In this document: positions 34,171 to 47,127 of the stretch, in pieces
Position numbering within the stretch: position 1 is the stretch's first letter
Layout: each line of letters begins with the position of its first letter
Origin: Chiridota heheva
Lineage: Eukaryota > Echinodermata > Holothuroidea > Apodida > Chiridotidae
Direction of reading: 5' to 3'
Assembly: GCA_020152595.1 (NCBI GenBank)
Contig: JAIGNY010001593.1
Coordinates: 592,001 to 656,000 of the forward strand
Length of the DNA: 64,000 bases
Translations under genes and position numbers: made by a program
Notes under the pieces: generated by a model
The model's database searches: none
What the model saw: only the letters and a program-made list of their open reading frames with translations
Told to the model about the DNA's origin: nothing

Positions 34171-36535
34171 GAAAACATGCAATAGTTCCTTCAGGGAGTA
34201 CATTTCCCCTGCTGCCCGCTTATAAAACTCTGCACCCGTGTCCCAATATGTTCCAATAATTATGACAAAACTGCTCATAAAACACTTTTTTAGCTTGGAC
34301 CCCTTGATATCCTTTATCTTGGCTCCCCCTTGGTTCTGGGGAGTGGAACCAGCCCCCCCCCCCTTCCCCCCTCAAAAATTTTTTCAACATTTTCCATTAC
34401 TTCAATAATAATCAGAACCCTCTTCTTGTGATTTTCCTAAAACCGCCCCTGCAACAAATTTTGACCTACAGTTTTTAAAGTCTATACATGTACAAAACCC
34501 CAGGGCTATCAAACTATAGCAGGAATAGACTAAATTTATTTCCTGTGTTACCAAATCAAACTTAACTCCTCACACTTTTCAACAATTTGTTGAAAAAGTA
34601 ACAACGAATGTCAAAGAATTTATCATCAATACAAAAAGTGAAATCCTACAGGGTCATAGGAAAACGATAATTTTTGTAATAAATTTCTTTAGTGGATGAA
34701 ATTTGTGCCATCTAATTTCATCATATGGACAGGTTTTAATTTTATCATATGGACAGGTAGTGTATTTGTTCAATTTGATTACTGTTGGATCTGAGAAAAC
34801 AAATTTGTAAAATCTCTAAAAATATAGATATTGCAAACTAACAATCAATACATATACATACACTTCAGCTGTTTAATTATATACAGTAGTGCTAATTTTA
34901 CCACCAAACATATTAAGCTTTGATAGATCCACAGCATACTTTTGAACATGATTGCCAAAATGAACAAATGCAGTGCTCCAAATCAAATGAATCAAGTTTG
35001 TATGTCAACCAGTGACTTAGAGTAGAAGACAGCAACCAATCACTGCTTAAAATCAAATGAATCATATTTTTAACTCAACCAGTGACAGTCTAGCGTAAGA
35101 CAGCAACCAATGTATAAAGTGGTACTTCCCTCATGAAGCTAATTAAAGAAGCGAAATCATCATATTTAGAACTCGATTCAATTTTTTTGATTGGTTGGGA
35201 TTTCAACCAATTGTTGCACAATTTGTTGGCCGTTATTTCACGGTATATATTAGATAAAAAACCCGAATACTTAACGATCACTGCGGCCGGATGAATAAGG
35301 TGACAGACTTTGTATTTTTTCCAAACCAACAGTTAGTTTGAATCTTCACACACACACACATACATACACACAACGCTATGAATGCACATGAACAAACAGA
35401 CAGGATCGTTAACCTGATCAAGGAAGTTATAGTGACGTCATTCAAAATACGATTTATTTTGGCAGTATATTTTGAAGTGAGCCTCCCTCTTTAAGATTTT
35501 CTGAACATATATTATATGCACATGTAGTGACAACATTAGCGAAATTGCATTAAAATCTATTTAACCCATGGAAGTATCAAAACATTTCATCAATATCAAT
35601 ATCAAATATCAAAATCAAATCAAGATACCAAATTTGATGACATATCCTTCCAAAAATATGTTGAATGTTTAAGTGCATATTTAGACATTTTTTAATTAGT
35701 TATCTTAAAGAATTTGTTGAGGCTGCAAACAAACAACAGTTTTTAGTTTAACACGGCTTTTAGAATAGCTTCATATTTTCCCCTAATTTGCACCTAAAGA
35801 GCAAATGTTTCAACAGTTTTTGCAGGAAATGGATTGTTAACAAATTTATCCTGCAATTTTTAAGAGTTTCATGACCAGGGATGCTAGAGTTTTGAGGTTT
35901 TTCTATGCAGCCTAACACTAAATTATGACCCCTATGGAGTATGGTTGCCATTTTCATATGCCACAGATCTGTCCAAATCCCAGTACGGGGTATGGTACCA
36001 GTGTACTAGTCCGAGATTCCTCTGACAGTGGTTTGGGTATCCATTTTCATTCAATTTGTGCGTTTCTTACTAGGCCCTACTACACAGTCAGAGAAACGAA
36101 CTTGTCTGGTCTATCTATACATTATTGGTTAACTGAAGGGAATTTGAGGCCGATGTCAGCCAGGCATTTTTCATAACAAAATAATCACATTGGAAATTCT
36201 CTATTCACATGGAAATCATATAAATGTCTGCCCGGAGATGCTTACTTTCAATAAATCCTCACAAAAAGAACTATGATATGATATTGGTAATTTCTGCACA
36301 ACAAAATGTTTTCACACCAATCCACATCAAGTTCTCAGAGAAACGTTTTTGTAAGTGATCGTACACAGTTTTATTCAAAAAACAACGCAATATGACAATA
36401 GCCAATCAGGAACCAGAAAAGTTAATTACAGTGTTTTGGTAACTATTATAAGGTGTTGAATATACATCCCTGCAAATAATATGAAATTAATCAATTAACA
36501 ATGTGAGTCTATTTTGAGTTACCGTTGTTTCTAAT
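34171..36535. other. Unassigned DNA upstream of the POP4 exons found
   Basis: AT-rich with a (CA)n stretch at about 35346-35371. The missing 5' exon and promoter of POP4 could lie here, but I could not identify them. Confidence 0.4.
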
Positions 36536-36905
36536 AGACTTAAAATTGTTCAAATTAAAGTCAATCTTCAAAATGGCAATTTGTCAATTTACATCGGACA
36601 ATTTTTTACTGATTGTCCTAGGTTTTTGGTGAAAATTTCTGTTTTGAAATAAAATTGAGTTGAAAGATATACAGTATGTCTTATTTAAGATGAATCTTTG
36701 TTATCAAAATAAATCAAAATAATGCATGTTTTGTTAGAGCATAAGAGTGAGCTAAGATTTTTGCTTAAAACCTCTACTGTAGCTGAGGATGGTGTCAATT
36801 CAAAACAAAAGCAAATGACATATTAATAACACTAAAGGATATTATCTGCATCAACAAAACCAAAGCTACACTGTAGAGGATTCTAGAGCTACCAGTATAC
36901 TAGCC
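36536..36905. repeat. Dispersed repeat R, copy 1
   Basis: GATTGTCCTAGGTTTTTGG, ATCAAAATAATGCA and ACACTAAAGGATAT are shared, in the same order, with 41595-41905. No coding capacity is seen. Confidence 0.7.
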
Positions 36906-37654
36906 AACTGCAGAATCCAACACATTATTCAAAGTATCCACTATGCCTGCAAAGGTGCAGTAGAAGTCACTAATAATAATCTTCATGTTGCATTGTGTTT
37001 GTGCACTACAACTATGACTAATAGGCCATGCAGGGCAAAACTTACTATTTGGAACCAGTTTACTGACGTGCCCTCTCCCATCTTCTTTGTAAAGATTTAA
37101 AGGTGCCCTTTTACTAAGATAAAAAAGTATTATATCAAAACATATTTAAGTCTCCTTATCATAATTGATCTGTTATTGACAGATATAAAAACAAACATCA
37201 AGCAAAATCAAAATACCACAAATTTCACTCATTGAACACCATAGATTTGGGTTCTGCACTAACTTGCTGAAGACTAAGTGTGAATTTGGGCCATCTGGTC
37301 TAATTAACAGGCCTACTGATGTACTGAGTAATAATCTAAGGACTCCTAAATTGTTTAGTTTTCACATTATTTATTAAGTCTTATAGACATAAAATATATT
37401 TTAATTCATGACAAATACAAGTGGCTAATCATGATCTATAAGTCTAAATCCTCCCAATTTCAAGACTCATGATCTATCGATTTTCCATTTTTCTAGATTT
37501 TGTAATAAATTTGTTCTATTTGACCGAATTTTTGACCAAAATGTTTTGAACTTTTTGAAGCTGTAAACCTTAAAAATAATGGTAAATACCTTCATGGTTC
37601 ACATGCCCAAGCAAATTGACATCCATATCATATGACCCGGTCAATTATAAAAAT
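36906..37654. other. Unassigned AT-rich DNA
   Basis: No gene, repeat family or conserved motif recognised. Confidence 0.4.
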
Positions 37655-38275
37655 GGCATCTCACACTAACTTCCACATGGCATATCCCATGTCCCACGTG
37701 GCATTCCACTCCATGTCCCACATAGCATCCCATCCCATCCATTGTCCCACAGGGTATTCTACCATATCTCCCATATGGCATCCCTCCCCATGTCCCACAT
37801 GACATCCCATCCCATCCCATGTCCCACGTGGCATTCCACTATATGTTCCACATGGCATCCCATCCTATGACCCACATGGCACCCAACCCTATGTCCCACA
37901 TGGATCCCATCCCATGTCCCACATGACATCCCATCCCATGCCTTGTCCCGCATGACATTCCGCCATATCTCCCACATGGCATTCCACCATACAGTATGTC
38001 TCACATGGCATTCCACCATATGTCCCACATGGCATCCCACCCTATGTTCCACATGGATCCCATCCTACATGTATGTCCCACATTAATCCAACCATATGTA
38101 CCACATGGCTTTCCTCCTTAGGTCCTACATGGCATCTTTCCCTGTGTCCCACATGGCATCTCTCCCTATGTCCCCCATGGCATCCCACCGTATGTCCCGC
38201 ATCAGTGGCTTCCCACCTGATGTCCCACCTGATGTCCCACATGGCATCCTACCTGATGTCCCACATTGGATACCC
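37655..38275. repeat. Minisatellite of about 24 bp (TGTCCCACATGGCATCC type)
   Basis: Imperfect units of TATGTCCCACATGGCATCCC with CATTCCACCATA and CCATCCCATCCCATG variants fill about 620 bp. Unit length drifts between about 23 and 29. Long ORFs on both strands are repeat translations. Confidence 0.9.
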
Positions 38276-39249
38276 CCATAAGATTGTGTTGGCCCAAGAC
38301 TGGAAATGTGTTTTGTGACCAGGTTTTTCGACACCCATTTTTAATCATTATAAATCCCTTCAATTTGTATTATTTATTGCTTGAAAAATTTCTTTAAATG
38401 TTAATGGATAGTATTTTCAACCCTGTATCTGCCAAAATTTCATTTATTGATACTGGTTTCTGCTGTAACGAAGCTGTAATAACCTTCGAAAAACAACATA
38501 TGTTTCAATTCATTGTATACTTTAAATTTTCTTAAATCCGAGTGAACAGAATATGCACAGGAGAGAATAAGCAACTTTTTGTGACAAGTAGAAATATCAT
38601 AATATAGGCTTAAGTTACTGTGGCACCCGCCACACAGCCAAGCCTCACCAAGTTTGGCGTGTGACTTGTTTTGTATTTTTTCAATCCTGATGTCAACACT
38701 TTTGAGTTTTAGTGTGGCACACTATCTTTTCCTAAAAGTGGACAACCTGTCCATTCAATGACAAAGAATGTTGTCTCAATTTCTTTTTGTCCAATGTTGA
38801 CCCATGTACAGAATTTCCCTAACACATTAAGAGACTCCTTGCCTCCATATAGTATGGGTACAGATAATTATCTATTTTCACAGAGGTACATGATAGGTTT
38901 GGTTTGGTTTGTTGATGTTTAACGGCACTGCGACAATCAAGAGTCAAATGTGCCAAGAAGGTGTTAAGAAATTATGGTGTAAGAGTTAGGACAGAGAGGA
39001 GATGGAAGATTGAGAGGGAGAAAAGAGGGATAATAAGGATAAATTTGGGAAAAAAATTAAGGTGAAAAGAGAGGGGTGTGTAAGAGCAGGACAGGGGAGA
39101 CAGAAAGGAGATGGGAGTGGGTGAGAAAGGAGTGACGGAGGCGAATGCGGGTGACAATGACGTCTTCCCTATGATTGCGACTGTGCAGGGGGGTGTTGGT
39201 CCTGACTTTGGGTTTGATGGTGTGACGTTTGTTACTGGTTTTGTGATTC
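38276..39249. other. Unassigned DNA with a purine-rich stretch
   Basis: A purine-rich tract (AGAGAGGAG, AAAGAGGGATAATAAGG) lies at 38985-39125. TTTGGTTTGTTGATGTTTAA at about 38900 recurs at about 42498 and looks like part of a dispersed repeat. Confidence 0.5.
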
Positions 39250-40420
39250 CAGGAGTCTTGCCAGGTCTTACTGATGTAATTGGATGTTTTGTTTCAAGTG
39301 TTTCCAGGTAGGTCTGTCGATGATTATTGCTGATGATCCTAAAGCATTAAGCATGTCCACATTAACCCCTCCCACTTCAACACAAACTGAAACATTGCTT
39401 TCTGGCGGGCCAGTGATATGAAATGCAAAATCCTGTTGGACAAAATTGACCTCATTTCCTTTCCTTTTTAATTCGCTCCTGTTTAGTCCTAATGTGGGTT
39501 ATTCCGCAGTCTTTGAATTCCGTGACGGTCTGTGGAATGGCCTTAAGCAGACCCCTGGGGTCTCCCAGAGATCTGCTAGGACCATTCTGCAGTCTGTGAA
39601 TTACGTGATGGAATGCCGAAGGCCCATGTACACAATGGTGCATAGTGGCTGGTTAGTTTACAGTTTGTACATACCGCATTTCTTGCTGGGCACTTTGGGT
39701 CCTTTGCATAATGGTCAGATTTACCACATCTAAAACATGTTTCACTTCTGGTGTTCCCTTTTTGTCTCTGTCCACTTTCCACTTCTGTTTTGGAAGTATT
39801 ATTTTTCTCTAGAAAACTTTTTTCTGTTCCCACTCTGTTAACATTAACATCAGTTCCAATACGAGTAGCTTTACCACTAGTATCATTATGGCTAATTTCC
39901 ATTGAGTTCATTAGCGCATCAACGGTTTCCATAGCACATGAGCTATGTCCTGCAAGTTCTCTAGTGTAAGGTGTGTACCTTTTGTTAGTAATTTACGACG
40001 TAGCGCTAATGAACAACATTTATCTATCACTTGATCTCAAATTTGTTCTTTTATTACCTCTCCGAAATTACAGTTCACTGCTGGTCGCAAAAAGTGGGCA
40101 ATAAATTGATCAATTGTTTCAGAGTCTTCCTGTTTCATTTGTCTGAAAGGTGCCTTTCATAGGGGATGTTCACTTTTGGTGTAAAATAATCATCAGTATT
40201 TTTAGCATTTTCTGATAAAGGCAAGACCTCTCTTGTTCACTAGTATCAGTACTTGATAGTTGCAGTAACATTTCATACATACTAATCCTGTATTTCCTTA
40301 CCTGCTGTGTGCAGCAATGCTTGATGCTGTTTATCATCGAAAACTCCCTTACTTGTGAGGTAGTTTTCGAACGCTCGTTTCCACCGCTTCCAGCGTGGAG
40401 CCATGCTTGACATCTCTCAC
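39250..40420 (-). pseudogene. Ty3/Gypsy gag-protease relic
   Basis: Read on the - strand from about 40410. The start WKRWKRAFENYL and KQHQALLHTAGKEIQD resembles gag of animal Gypsy elements. It continues with YFTPKVNIPYER, QEDSETIDQFIAHF and LRRKLLTKGTHLTLENL, broken by stops and shifts. An intact part at 39932-39576 carries two zinc knuckles, CFRCGKSDHYAKDPKC and CTNCKLTSHYAPLC. Below it lie a protease-like VCVEVGGVNVDM and IIIDRPTWKHL (about 39265); the catalytic Asp-Ser-Gly has become Ala-Leu-Gly. RT and integrase are absent. This is a different lineage from the element at 47-56 kb. Confidence 0.8.
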
Positions 40421-40529
40421 GAAAGGTTGAACGATTAGATGCGCTCTAATGTACGTCTACAATGACTGCCATGTTAATGTGTGTGTATATTTTTCCGATT
40501 TAACTTGGCTTTTAATCTCGTCCCCACTG

Positions 40530-40650
40530 TAACATAAATATATCTTAAACAACAAAATAGACAACCTGCCTCTAAGATGCAGCCATTTTATTCTCTACCG
40601 AGTGTACAAAACCAATACACTACACGCGATATCTGAAAATATGTTTCCAA
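40530..40650 (-). repeat. Probable LTR end of the gag-protease relic
   Basis: On the - strand, GAGAATAAAATGG (poly(A) signal-like) is followed by TATTTATGTTACA and then GTGGGGACGAGATTAAAAGC, which resembles the LTR/primer-binding junction of Gypsy elements, about 110 bases before gag. The outer LTR edge cannot be fixed. Confidence 0.5.
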
Positions 40651-41329
40651 TATTTTTTTCTTATAAGTGACAGAAATATTTGGCAAAGCATGCACAATTT
40701 TTGCCATGTACCTCCTCCATGTAACAGTTTAGAACTCCTTGACAGACCCCTAGCTTTGCTGTTTCACAGGGGCAGTCCACACCTCCCCTCCGTGGGCCCG
40801 CCCTGCCCCCTGGGGGTCTGCCCTGCCCCTCATGATAAAAAAAAATATATATATATATATTTTTGTTTTTTATTTTTAACTTAATGATTTTAATTAGCTT
40901 CATAAATGACATACCTTACATGGAGACAGAACACAGAATGATAGCATAGTAAGCAATTGTGCTGTTTGGCTAATGACTGGTCCTTATCATTCAGAATAGC
41001 TTCATTCTGAGATGTATGAATGCATGATTGTAGCTAAAATCCCAGAGCTTCACCAGGGGGATTGAGCCATAAGGGGAACCCGTGACTCCACACCCAAAAT
41101 ATGCAGCATTTCGCATGTGCATTAATGTGCCCCTCAACAAGTCTAGCACCCTGCCCCTTTTAAAATCAAGCTAGGGGTCTGCTTGTTATTTTTTGAAACT
41201 ATATACAAAGACCAAATTCTTCGTAATGTGGCTACATTCAGTATGCAATAGCTAACTAGCTACATGTATGTAAGAAGATAAGTAGTTAAGTGATTTTTTT
41301 AACCTGTAATACATTTTATATCAGATATG

Positions 41330-41392
<63 letters not shown>

Positions 41393-41594
41393 TTCAATTA
41401 AGCTTTGAATCTTTTCTAGGTATTTACGTAAAGAGTTTATGTAATGTTGATTCCTGTTGTTTTTTCTGTGACTTTGTTTCATTTTTTCCACCTGCATAAT
41501 TGCTTCCCTGCGAGCATGTAAGTCGCCAAATCATTAATTCACTACCACTGCCAGATTGTAAGTCTCCTCAGAGCTACTGTAGTGTCTAAAAATA
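40651..41594. other. Unassigned DNA with short (TA)n tracts
   Basis: (TA)n of 59 bp lies at 41331-41389 and a shorter one at about 40843. A GC-rich patch (GTGGGCCCGCCC) is at about 40793. No gene is recognised. Confidence 0.5.
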
Positions 41595-41905
41595 CTCGCA
41601 ATCTGTTCAAATCACCTCAGTTAGGTCATTCTTCAAAATGACGATTTCCTTCGAACAGATAACCATCAGATTGTCCTAGGTTTTTGGCAAAAATTCCCAT
41701 TTTCAGGCAAAATCAAGGCCAGTGTACGTATGTATTGTTTAAGAAGAATTAATGTTATCAAAATAATGCACGTTTTTTTAATGATTGAAAAGTGATTACA
41801 ATTTTGCCTAATTACCTCTAGCAGTGGATGGTGCCAATTTACAACAAAAGCAATCTCAACATTGATAACACTGAAGGATATCATTTGTATCAGTACCATA
41901 TCAAA
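41595..41905. repeat. Dispersed repeat R, copy 2
   Basis: It shares GATTGTCCTAGGTTTTTGG (about 41671), TATCAAAATAATGCA and ACACTGAAGGATAT with 36536-36905. It ends immediately before a TIR element. Confidence 0.7.
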
Positions 41906-41918
41906 GCTAGAAAATACG

Positions 41919-42685
41919 TGACTTCACACTTTCAGTGACCTCGAGGTCAATGCAGTCGGGAAATTTTGATCACATGATACCTTAACACTAAACATGCATA
42001 CGGAATAAAGTTACAGTGGTTTTCTACCAGATTTGCTAATTAAATGTTGCAATTTTTTTGTTTGAAGTACTGTAAGAAAAGGATTTTTCATGCACTTTTA
42101 TTGTAAGATACTTTTTGTCGTAGGCCTTTATTGTTGTCTGTGAGAAAATCTGAGTTAAACTCGCTCAGGTTATGATTGCTTACCTTCAGCACAGTATCCA
42201 TAGGGCAATCTGAATCTGGCACACTTAAATAAATTAAATTAATATGATTTTGTTCATCTGAAAAAAGTATATAAATTCGAAGTAATATGACAACAATAAA
42301 TTTTTAGTGCTAATAATTAATGTTTGGGGTTTTCTGTGATTTTCTTTCTCAGTGAGCAAACACAAATGCAAAATGAATTTTAAATTCATAAACAAGCCTA
42401 ATATAGTAAATGTATTCATGCGAGATGTTTGAGCTCACAAAGTTACAATTCTAACAGAGGATACAGATAAATTTGTTTCATTAATGACAGTCAGAAAGTT
42501 TGGTTTGTTGATGTTTAACAATTAGAAGGCTTTGCATATAATCACTCTACCACAAAATATGTTTGTAGTACTTTTAATGTAGGTGAGACTTATCCTGGCT
42601 GACATCCAGGACCAGTGTGCATTACTGTGCACTGTGCAAAAGAATATACTGAAATGACCTTGAGGTCACTGAAAGTGTGAAGTTG
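41919..42685. mobile_element. TIR element with terminal TGACCT..AGGTCA palindromes
   Basis: The left end TGACTTCACACTTTCAGTGA, then CCTCGAGGTCAATGCAG, is matched in reverse by the right end CTGAAATGACCTTGAGG and TCACTGAAAGTGTGAAGTTG. The inverted repeats are about 36 bp. Nothing coding lies inside, so it is non-autonomous. Confidence 0.75.
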
Positions 42686-45600
42686 TATTCTCAAGCTACA
42701 ATTCTAGGCCATATTAATGATGTCTGAAGCCCATCTATGTCTTCAAAAACTGTTTTTACGTTGAATTAGTTACTTTTATATAAGTATTTACTGTGCTACT
42801 TTACATTCCATAAAAATCGTCTGACAAGCTCTCCAAAGTAAGGTCAAAGTTCAAAACACCGCTATCGGGGCTATAACATTTTAGTGGGATAATGTTTTTA
42901 ATTATTTGAGAATTTTTTTTTTAGATAATACTTGTAAATTACTTACAATGATATAATTTAAACATTTTTTGTGTTTTATTTATTTTGTTTTCGCATACAG
43001 TTTTTATACTAAAACTATTTTAGTACCCTTTTAGTACTCAAACGGCCAGCCATCACCAACGGCAGCCATACTAACATGGCTGGCATCAGTCCGACGGTAC
43101 TACGTTAGGACTAGGCCTAACGTTAGTGTACAAATTTAAATGTATAATTCATGTTGGTAAAGTTTAATTTTTGTGGGAGAATGTTGCCCATTCTACTAGA
43201 TAGGCAACTTTTCCCATATTCTGAACAACCAAATGAAAATGCTGGCCTTTTGAATGCATTTTATTCCGTCATGGCAACAATTGCACATACTTAGGCCTAC
43301 ATTAAACTTTCGATTCTCTCAACCGATTTTACTTCCATTTTTTTTTTTTTTCAGAGTTTCTTTTGAAGAGAATATCAAAAACTTCATTTTTAATTCCAGT
43401 GGCAACCTTATTAGGCCTAACTCCACTAGCCTAACTTACATTTGGAGGACTGTATTTCTACTAAAAACGTAATATTTTGATTTCGCGGAAATGGCTCATT
43501 ATAAATAAAGAATTTCCACCTCAGGTCGATTAATAATATTTACAAACATGCACCATTTTTTAATGGATTAGAAACAGAAATGTAAGTTAACCTTGTAAAC
43601 TAACCATTAATTGTGTGTCATCTGATTGAAGCTCTGAATAAAACAATTTATCTTCTGGATGAATGCTATCCATGTTTACCGTTTAACGCAAAGATCGTGC
43701 CTATTCACACGGATCCGTGTGAGTAAGTTGGATTTGAAAGGCTTACTCGCACGGTACGGTTATCCGTGCTCACAAGCAAAACGAATTGCTTACTCGCTCG
43801 GATCCGTGCTAATTATTTGCACGGTATTCGTTCATATTCTAAAGCCCTGTGTGCGGGCTAGGGAGCCGAAAATCAAGTGAGAGTACATTCTTTGACAGTA
43901 ATTGAGGGCAATTTACATTTTTAAAAAGGGGCACTTCTGTCAGTTTTCGCATGTGGACCCTAGCCGGGCTATTAGGTTCCTACACATATGGTTTGTGGTG
44001 AGCACCACGCCCCTACTTTTCCCAACTGTATAATTTTGTATGGTGATGAATCATAGCGTAATTTTTAATTCCCCTAGCGTGATTTTGTGATAACCATCCC
44101 CCCCCCTTCCTCCCCACACACACACATTTTTATTTATTTTTTTTTTCAAACGGGCACTTCAGGCACCTTCGCCCTCTTTACTCTAGTGCAAAAGGGCAGT
44201 GAATCTTTCCCCCGTGGTTCCGACATCGCTGATACTACCTTGCCATAGAGTAAAGGGGGCCGCCGCTGAGGAGGTGCCCTTTTGGAAGTCGAGGCAGACG
44301 AGGGCAGGAGGTGCCCTTTTGAAAGTTATATGAAATTATTGTAGATCAATCTTGATACATGAAAACAAATAGTATCTGCTCACTAACAAATCATAGATGT
44401 AACATACATTAAGTATTTATTTGACATAATTAAAGCATGGCATGTGCCAGGACCTCGACACAGAAGGCCGTGGCGGGAGGGGGAATGGCCCCAATAATTA
44501 TCAAAGCCTAATTTTCAAAGTAGGCTTTTTCCAACGGCTAGATGGGCAATTGCCAACATTGGTCCTGGCTCCCCAATCTCAAACCCATATGCGGGATTTT
44601 CCTACCGAAAGTGGGGAGGGGAAAGTCAAAAGTGGGAGGAGGGTAAGTACGCTAAGATACATAAAAAATACCATACAAAAGTATACAGTTGGATAAAATG
44701 GGGGTGGGGTACGTTCTACCTTGCTCCTCCCTCCTCCCCCGCCAAAAATATCCCGCTTATGCTTAAACCATATGTGTAAGAGCTGGGGACCAGGGAAACG
44801 TTGCCCCCACTTTTCAGAAAAATGACAAAAATGCCCCTTTTTGAAAATAAAGTGTCTCTCAAATACTGTGCCCTTTGCACCGAGCTCCTTCTTATACCAC
44901 TGATTAAGAAGGGGCAGGAGGCCTTTTATCCCCACATAAAGTAAAGACGAAAACATTTGTTCCTACGCTTACGCCTAAAAAACGAAACTTTATTCCTCAA
45001 TGAAAAGTTTAATTCCAAATGGGTACACCAGGATGACAGCGCATCTATATCACCGACAGAGTTGGGCTTAAATTCGAAAGGAGGAAAAGGATAATTTTTC
45101 TTTCACGTCTTTTCTCCCACAGAGACATGTACCCTCCGCCGGGCCCCACAGGTACCCCTATTAATGCAGTCCTTATTGGCCGCCGAGTTCTATTGCTTTT
45201 TAATATTCTTAAAAACTTAAACTTAATTTTTGTATGTTGAGGATTGTTTTGAGTGCCCCTTGTTGATCTTCTGTTGAAGCCTTAGTGCGCCTATTCACTA
45301 GCGTGATACATTATCTCGTCCAAAATTACCGACATATGTGATTGGTACGAAGTTCTCCGTGCCAAAACGATACACAAAAGACGGTCACACAAAATGATTA
45401 TTATGTATTGGAGTGCAGACTTGACGTAGTCCATTTGCCAATGCAATGCATGTGTACTATTGTGTAGCATGATGCAGCAGGAGGTCTTGAGGAATAGCGA
45501 GAAATGGACTTCCCGTAAGTATCAGGTCTATAGAATTCCAGGAGAAGTCAAACGAAAAATTGGGTTGGGGGTGTTTACGTGAGAAATCTGTGAAAATATT

Positions 45601-47050
45601 CACATGAGAAGTCCGTAGGAGTATTCACATGGGAAATATATCAGGGTACATATAGTTAAGTAGGAAATCCACAAAATGCAAAGGGAATTGAGGAAAATCC
45701 ATAATGGGGCTGGGCATTCACTTAGGGATATCTATGAGGTTAAATTATATGACATGTATGGTGGCGGAGGGGATTGTTGAAGGTTATTTGACAGAAATGG
45801 TGCTGGGGAAATTGGAGGAAAACAACCGTGTTGATGTCCATTAGCTGCACGCAATTTTTTTTTCTTCCCTAGGCTAGATAAGCAATTGCAAATTTATTGA
45901 CAAATCAGGTGGGCAAATAGAAAGTTGAAACATGATTATTTATGTTTATGAATATTCATATTCATATTTCAGTGGAGACGAGTTACGTTAATTGTTGCAT
46001 ATGCATACGCAAACGCGTACGATCGATCATTCGACCACGTTCGTTCTCTCAGAGAGCATTTGAGTGGCGAAAGTTTCATTTATCTGTTTATTTTCAAGCA
46101 AATAGATACCACTAGTTACCATTCATCATTATTTTCATGTTTCCCCGCGATGACACACTCCCACACGCAGTGGCGGTTTATTTATGTTTCTTGCCCCACC
46201 AATATGGAAATCCTGGCTACACCACGGCCACACATACACTTGACTGCTAATCTCGAGCTTAGTTCTTCAAAAACTGCGCATTATCTGATTATGAGAGAGC
46301 AAGGACCTTCTATGGAAGGTCCATTGAGAGCACAAAACTACTTCCCAGCCATTACGTATTCTGAACTGCAGTTTCTCATTTGTACTTTTATAAGTACGTC
46401 TACGCGTACGCATATGAGGAGCTTCACATCGGTGTACGTGTATACGCAGTTTTAGCCAAGCGCTATAACTTAATGAATATTCATAGCACCATTATAGCAG
46501 CAACTTGAAGTAATACTATAATCTGATTGGTTAATAAATTCCCATTGCTTATCTAGCCTTAAAAAAAAAATGGCTGACTGCGCCTATGAAAATCGGAATC
46601 TGGAGTATAATTGCTGCCATGGAAATTGATGGAATTGTAAGAAATCTCAACAAAACAAATCCCTTCAACATAAGCAATACATTTTTGGTATATTGTGCCA
46701 ATTCATTACGTCTGACGTGGATACCTACCTATGATGAATACCAGTACTGGATAAAAATCATTATACATGTTATCGATAACATATGTTATATACATATGTT
46801 ATCGATAACATAATAGATTTCTGGCAATCAATAAGGAAAATTGAAATAATATACAATAATAATTCATGTCGTTCAAATCACTGATGGCCGCTCACTGTGT
46901 CACTTAGACTTATTCGTTTGTAACAGTCACATATATTAGTCAGCACACACTCCACGCAACCCGAAGCCTGTCAGTGCGCACCATTCTCGAGATGTTGAGC
47001 TTCACATGCTTTTTCTTCAAGAAAGTTCGAAGTTCGTTTTCATAAAAACA

Positions 47051-47052
<2 letters not shown>
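42686..47052. other. Unassigned DNA with several palindromes
   Basis: No gene recognised. It contains scattered TAGGCCTA words (43110-43430), a 16-bp palindrome at 43708, C-runs at about 44098, a hairpin GGACCTTC..GAAGGTCC at about 46302, and a long palindrome at 46768-46813. Confidence 0.5.

Positions 47053-47123
<71 letters not shown>
47053..47123. repeat. (TA)n left of the Gypsy element
   Basis: About 70 bp of pure alternating A/T ends exactly at the 5' LTR start TGTGAGACGG. Confidence 0.97.

Positions 47124-47127
<4 letters not shown>

Noticed and set aside
37655-38275. CRISPR-like array
   Set aside because: Units are contiguous and imperfect with no unique spacers of constant length. 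This is a eukaryotic minisatellite.
46060-46455. 131-codon ORF as a gene
   Set aside because: No recognisable domain, no homologous blocks and no splice context. Similar lengths arise by chance in this window.
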